A stretch of 64,000 bases of DNA from the NCBI GenBank assembly GCA_023078555.1, contig CM041199.1, positions 4,531,315 to 4,595,314 on the forward strand, written 5' to 3'. Both the position numbers and the translations under genes were made by a program. The DNA comes from Ulva prolifera. Its lineage: Eukaryota; Chlorophyta; Ulvophyceae; Ulvales; Ulvaceae. Within the stretch, counting starts at the first letter, position 1; each line of letters starts with the position of its first letter. This document shows, one piece after another, positions 59,121-64,000 of this stretch. The notes under the pieces were generated by a model. That model ran no database searches and was not told where the DNA came from. It worked only from the letters and a program-made list of their open reading frames with translations.

Positions 59121-61174
59121 TTAGCATTGCTGCACACTGATCATCTCCGTGCAGGCCTCTGATGCCTTGTTGATGTTCTCCTCACGCTTACCGTTGTTCG
59201 CCAGCTCATAGTCATCTGGGAGGTCCATGTTCAGCGGGTCGGCCTTGTCGCGCAGGTCTTTCATGAACTTGTTCACCTCTGCGTTGACCGGGTTGTTCTT
59301 GCCAGCCTTCTTCCCGACGATGGCATCGTCATCTCGCAGCATATCCCTCACAGAGCGCGCAAACTTCTTCTCGTGAGAGGTGCCGGCGTCAACGTTCCAG
59401 AAGCCATCAAAGCCCCCAGCCCATTCGCCGATGGTGCAGGTACCATCGGCGGACACGGTGATCTCTGCGGAGCGCCATGCGGGGTTGCCGAACTTCGTCT
59501 GCTCACCATCAACGCACACGATGTACTTACCATCGGCAGTCTTTGCAGCAGCGGGGGGTGGTCCGGAAGGCGCAGGGGTCGGCTCGGGCGCAGGGGTCGG
59601 CTCGGGCGCAGGGGTCGGCTCGGGCTCAGGGGCCGGCTCGGGCTCAGGGGTCGGCTCGGGCTCAGGGGTCGGCTCGGGCGCAGGGGTCGGCTCGGGCGCA
59701 GGGATCGGCTCAGGCTCAGGGGTCGGCTCGAGCGCAGGGGTCGGCTCGGGCTCGAGCATTGGCTCGGGCTCAGGGGTGGGTTCAAGCATGGGCTCCGGCG
59801 CAGGCGTCGGCTCGGGCATCGGCTCCGGCGCAGGTGTCGGCTCGGGCATCGGCTCCGGCTCAGGCATTGGCCCGGACATCGGCTCCGGCGCAGGCATCGG
59901 CTGCGGCTCCGGCTCCGGCATTGGCTTCGGCTCAGGCATGGGCTCCGGCTCCGGCATTGGCTCGGGCATCGGCCCCGGCTCAGGCATCGGCTCCGGCTCC
60001 GGCAATGGCTCGGGCATCGGCTCCGGCGCAGGCATCGCCTCAGACATCGGCCCTGGCATTGGCTCGGGCATCGGCTCCGGCGCAGGCGTCGGCTCGGGCA
60101 TCGGCTCCGGCGCAGGTGTCGGCTCGGGCATCGGCTCCGGCGCAGGTGTCGGCTCGGGCATCGGCTCCGGCTCAGGCATTGGCTCAGGCATCGGCTCCGG
60201 CATCGGCTCCGGCATCGGCTCCGGCATTGGCTCGGGCATCGGCTCCGGCTCAGGCAGTGGCTGAGGCATCGGCTCCGGCATCGGCTCCGGCTCAGGGGTC
60301 GGCTCCGGCTCCGGCAATGGCTCGGGCATCGGCTCCGGCGCAGGCGTCGGCTCGGGCATCGACTCCGGCGCAGGCATTGGTTCAGGCATCGGCTCCGGCA
60401 TCGGCTCCGGCATCGGCTCCGGCTCCGGCATTGGCTCGGGCATCGGCTCCGGCATCGGCTCCGGCATCGGCTCCGGCATCGGCTCCGGCTCAGGGGTCGG
60501 CTCCGGCTCAGGGGTGGGCTCTGGCTCGGGCATTGGCTCGGGCGTCGCTTCCTCACCACTGTCGCCGTAGGATCCAGGCATATCCTCAGCATCCAGCACT
60601 GCAGCACGAGCATGGGTGAAACCGTGCTGCAGCAGCGCCACAGTGCTGACCACACTAAATGTGACATTTTAAATGTTGGATCAGGCACATCACACCACGG
60701 CAGGAGACACCATGGCCATGTCCGCGCAGCACAGCACATTGCCGACATCTGCCCGCAGCCAATGCCAGTCATGCCAGCACGAAGCAAACGGTTGCACAGA
60801 AGCTGCCGGCAGTGATAGGTGGATTCTACTGGTTTCCAGAAGCTTGGCATAACGGCAGGCTGATTGTCCCATGGAAAAATAAAATAAAAAATCTGGCCAC
60901 ATCTATAGAGGGATGCAGCAGGACCAGGCAGCGGGGGCGCACAGGCACGGGCGTGGGCAGCCGTGGCAGAGCCGGAGATGAGGCGGCGGAAAGGATAGGC
61001 CGCGAACTCACGCACGCGGTCGACTGTGCTCATGGCCTCCACCACATCTGTGCCGAACACGTCTGCAGCTTCTCCAGAGTCCTGCATCCTCCAGGTGGTC
61101 ACCCCCGGCCGAAGGCTGTGTACCGGCCAGGGGGCTAGCGCCGCCATCAGGCATAGGAGACCTGTCGTCCTCAT
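59121..61174 (-). CDS. Secreted Pro-Glu-Met repeat protein with compact C-terminal domain
   Basis: Exons 61174-61012 and 60598-59121 (phase 1, donor GTGAGT) give 546 residues. Residues 1-20 ([20 protein letters not shown]) are a classic signal peptide. After an acidic linker ([15 protein letters not shown]), residues about 72-400 are almost only Pro, Glu, Met, Thr and Ala in PEPM and PEPTPA units, an extended polyproline-like rod. The last 140 residues form a different, folded-looking domain: KYIVCVDG, then [17 protein letters not shown], then a charged helical part ending [10 protein letters not shown]. Its four Cys could make two disulfides. Such layouts occur in cell-wall or extracellular-matrix proteins of algae; the domain itself I do not recognise. 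Confidence 0.75.
59573..60545 (-). repeat. Coding minisatellite of the Pro-Glu-Met repeat
   Basis: Nearly 1 kb of hexamer-based repetition (GGCTCG, GGCATC, GGCTCC, GGCGCA on the plus strand) with higher-order units of 42 bases coding [10 protein letters not shown]-like text. The opposite strand reads as GSGIGSG or ASARASA, which explains several long false frames. Confidence 0.9.
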
Positions 61175-61745
61175 CCTTGCAACGGTGGCGTGTGGTCGCT
61201 TTGCGTCAGCTCTGCATGCATGTGGATGGTTACGTTATGATTACGCTCACGCATGTCACGCTGATGCACGCTCTGTTGCGCGGTGCGATGACATTCTGGC
61301 GCTGGCGATAGCACCGTGCATTTACAGGTCGACTACATGCTTACGTATACACTAGCAGGCGACTTAAGAATTCTGCAGACAGGCGTGCGCTGGACCGCAG
61401 TCGACATATGTCTGATGCTGCAGAAAAGGGCCGATCAGTCGCGTGGCGGGTCTCGACGTCGCGAGGGTTGCCACGAATTTAAGTGTGCAGCAGCAAAGGC
61501 ACCTGACACGTGTCGGCCGTGCGCGAAGGCCAACACACGAGCAGAACGACATAGGAGTAGGAGGAGGTATGGGCAGCTCATGCTATCATATGAGGACTGT
61601 ACGCAACACGCATCTGCCCGTGCAGCCGTTGTGTGACGTCATAACATGTACAACAACAGAGACAGCCAAAACAACGGCACTGCAGAGACGCGTCCACAGT
61701 GCTGCGCGTAAAGCAACTGCACACCCACCGCAAGAGTGGGCATCG

Positions 61746-61818
61746 CTGTGGCATTGTACATGTACGGCTATACTGTAAATGTGCAGCTATATAAAGCTGC
61801 ACATGTACAATGCCACAG
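61746..61818. repeat. Nested inverted repeat
   Basis: The outer arms CTGTGGCATTGTACATGT (61746-61763) and ACATGTACAATGCCACAG (61801-61818) are perfect complements. Inside, ATGTGCAGCT (61779-61788) pairs with AGCTGCACAT (61795-61804), so the right outer arm and the inner stem compete for the same bases. It could fold into either of two hairpins. Confidence 0.85.
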
Positions 61819-62196
61819 AGGTGCTATAGCGTGGGCTAGCTTGTGGGGGGGGAGGGGGGGGAGGGAATATACTGAGCACGTTATCGCTATCACCAGCAAT
61901 TGATGAAGCGCTTGCAATTGCAAGTGCTCTGCTGTGCACCTCGCCCCGTGCGCAGACTGGAACGTGCAACGAGGTCAACGGCAAGGATCCTTGAGGTATC
62001 TCTTTAAATTTGAGGTGCACGCCGGTGCTGCAGTGCTCGAGGGCGTACCGGCAACAACCAGCGAGACGAGCCAGCAGACATGTATCAGAGCGGTTCAAGC
62101 AGCCAAGAGGGAATGCGTGCGGGGATTTCCCGCGCTGGCGTGTTTATAAACACTTATGAGTCGCCGAATTGCGATGCTTATAGCTAGCTGTCGCAC

Positions 62197-62724
62197 ATGC
62201 GACACCTCCGCTACCTGCAGCTGGACCAGGGCGCGCCCTTGGTCAAACAATGTCAGCGCTATCTTTCTGAGGACTGCGCGTATGCATGGTCAGAGCAGCA
62301 TGCGCCCTCCATGCGGGCTCATGCAGCCACGCTGCGCTGGATGCGTGCAGCTTGGCAGGCAATCTTGCGGAGACCGCGCCGCGTGTGGGACCGTCTCGAG
62401 GCGTGCGACACCGCGAGCAACGTCGATGCCACCGAGCCTATGCCGCCCGTGCACTCGAGGGGCTGCTGCGGCGCCACGTTCTGTGGTGGCGCGAGCTGCC
62501 AGGTGGCGACACGTGTCGCTGCGGGCGGCTGCAGCATGCACCGTCCATGCCGCGCCACAACAATGCGAGGCGGACGCGACTGCTCCGGTGAGGCCTCGGG
62601 GTCCACCTGCGCTGCACTCACCAGCAAGTTCTCTCGAGAATTTGCCGTCCTGCGACATGGACGGCGTGTGAACGGCCGGCGCGTTCGGTGTTCCAGTCAA
62701 CTCGCACGGTTGGCTTTGACCTAG
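62197..62724 (+). CDS. Possible coding frame, unrecognised
   Basis: An ATG-started frame of 175 codons begins MRHLRYLQLDQGAPLVKQ, with Trp/Arg-rich helical text (TLRWMRAAWQAILRRPRRVW) up to about residue 75. After that, the neighbouring frame (ALEGLLRRHVLWWRELPGG) looks better, which suggests an intron or a frameshift near 62400. No domain is recognised. Confidence 0.25.
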   Translation: MRHLRYLQLDQGAPLVKQCQRYLSEDCAYAWSEQHAPSMRAHAATLRWMRAAWQAILRRPRRVWDRLEACDTASNVDATEPMPPVHSRGCCGATFCGGASCQVATRVAAGGCSMHRPCRATTMRGGRDCSGEASGSTCAALTSKFSREFAVLRHGRRVNGRRVRCSSQLARLALT

Positions 62725-64000
62725 CTAGGCCTAGTTGCCTCGGCGACGTGTGGCATGTTCATTGGCTCGGTAATCGACACAGTTCAGTCATAGCAATGTA
62801 CTGCAGGTTCCCCATGACATCAGGATGTCCAGAAGCACGCTGTCGGATAATTACATTCTTTTTTTTAAAATATTGTAAATAAATTAGATATCATCTCCAT
62901 CGCGAGTGAGTGCGTCGTCGCGGAGCTGCATCATGCCCATGGATGAGCCCAGCTTACAGACGGTGCTCCTGTCCACAGGATGCCTACCAGTGCGCATCTC
63001 AATGTTATGATTGGCAGCTAGGATGCCATTCGTGAGGACATGACCCAGTGGCCAGCTGGCAGCTTCGGTGCTGGCCTCTACTACTGATCACTACTCCTTA
63101 GTCACAGCTGGGCTCTGCCACATGGTTGTGTATGGAGATGTCGTTACATGCTCTGTCACACAGTCATAACATGTGGCAGCACGGTGTAGGGGGACCTGCA
63201 GTCAAAGCACCTGCAGATGATGTGGCTGTGTGTGCAGTGATGAGCCTTGTTGCAGTTGGGGCCATGCAGGGGCCTTCACATGCCTTCACATATGTGATCT
63301 TGTCCAATGGCCGGGCATGCAGGTGTCTCCACATGTCCAATGCCTCTGTGGATTCCCGGTGGCCAGTGGGTCTTCTCTTCTGCGAACAGCAAGAAGCCGC
63401 AGTGTTGGCATTGCAGTGCTCTGTCACACAAGGTGCCATTGCAAGCCTTTACATCCAGACACACACGGAAGCAGCACAGGTGTGGGTGCGTGGCCATCCA
63501 GGTATGCGCTCGGCGGTCTGCGGATCTGTGTCGTTTGCTGAGAGCATGATGGCTCATCTGCGCGTGATGGGTGTGGCGTGCGTGGGTGTCTGGGTGTGTG
63601 CTTGGTCTGCTTGCTTCTTTCGCGGTGCTGCCCGGTCTGCCTGCTTCTTTCGCGGTGCTGCCCGCCTTGCCACCTTTATCCTTGTAACAAACTGAAGCAG
63701 CACAGGCGGCGCAACAGTGAGGCCCCAGCTACCACCCCTGTCAGCTGCACCTGCACTGTGGATGCTCAAAGTGCAGCAGTGGCAAGCTGCTTCAGAGTCG
63801 GGGAGGCTTGCATGGCCAGAGATCAAACAGTCCTGCGCACATGGCCTCCACACAAACTCCCAGCCTATGGGCTCCACAAGTATGATGAAATGTCTGTGAT
63901 CTCGGATCTGATTGCATCCCGATCTGATTGCGTCCCCAATGTTGCCTCGCTTCACCCCCAACCAAAACCTGCTGACGGGGAAGGGGGAATTCTTAAGGAA

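Larger units (their letters stand above)
61175..64000. other. 2.8 kb, mostly unassigned right end
   Basis: It contains the upstream region of the secreted-protein gene, a nested hairpin (61746-61818), one possible coding frame (62197-62724), a G-rich tract near 61843-61863, and a direct duplication of 30 bases (63604-63633 and 63634-63663). Frames at 63126-63695 are not convincing. Confidence 0.35.

Noticed and set aside
59573-60545. A CRISPR-like or satellite array
   Set aside because: Units are short, code in frame without spacers, and sit in a spliced eukaryotic gene.
59380-60619. Long plus-strand frames rich in GSGIGSG or ASARASA
   Set aside because: They are the opposite strand of the Pro-Glu-Met minisatellite; the minus frame has a signal peptide, a proper splice and a unique folded end, and the plus frames do not.

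Overview
This is eukaryotic nuclear DNA. Open reading frames are broken by introns of about 80 to 980 bases with GT..AG ends, coding exons are very GC-rich and Ala/Pro/Gly-rich, and there is no operon structure, Shine-Dalgarno signal or CRISPR. A plant-type trehalose-6-phosphate phosphatase and a coiled-coil/C2-like protein resembling a cilium-associated family suggest a flagellated green alga or similar photosynthetic protist. That lineage call is an inference. I rebuilt the genes by matching splice phases by hand, so every multi-exon model below closes in frame from start to stop, but none was checked against transcripts.

Layout. 0.3-7.2 kb (minus): a 9-exon gene for a Ser/Pro-rich, coiled-coil, C2-like protein. 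Its sixth intron holds a tRNA-headed SINE-like repeat next to a hAT-type MITE with an 8-base target duplication. Its start codon is 90 bases from that of a divergent plus-strand gene (7.3-11.0 kb) with a Tudor/SH3-like segment. 12.0-21.1 kb (plus): a 9-exon gene for a 2357-residue coiled-coil protein. 21-24.6 kb: no convincing gene. 24.6-26.1 kb: a low-complexity protein. 27.3-30.8 kb: trehalose-6-phosphate phosphatase. 35.1-36.5 kb: a small protein with a histone-H1-like tail.

38.3-50.5 kb (minus): three paralogous genes in the same orientation. Each has a short first exon, an exon for one transmembrane helix plus a basic stretch, and a large low-complexity exon carrying the same three short hydrophobic motifs. 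All share two phase-1 introns at matching places. I do not recognise the family, and it is the best candidate here for something undescribed. 50.9-57.2 kb (plus): a small gene and one or two genes with a possible distant link to that family. 59.1-61.2 kb (minus): a secreted protein with a very long Pro-Glu-Met repeat and a compact C-terminal domain. 61.2-64 kb: mostly unassigned, with a nested hairpin.

At least five dispersed repeat families are visible by comparing the window with itself: the SINE, the hAT MITE, a three-copy about 115-base inverted-repeat element, a four-copy about 70-base repeat with a B-box-like core, and a two-copy about 50-base repeat. Several lie in introns, and one ends exactly at a predicted splice acceptor.
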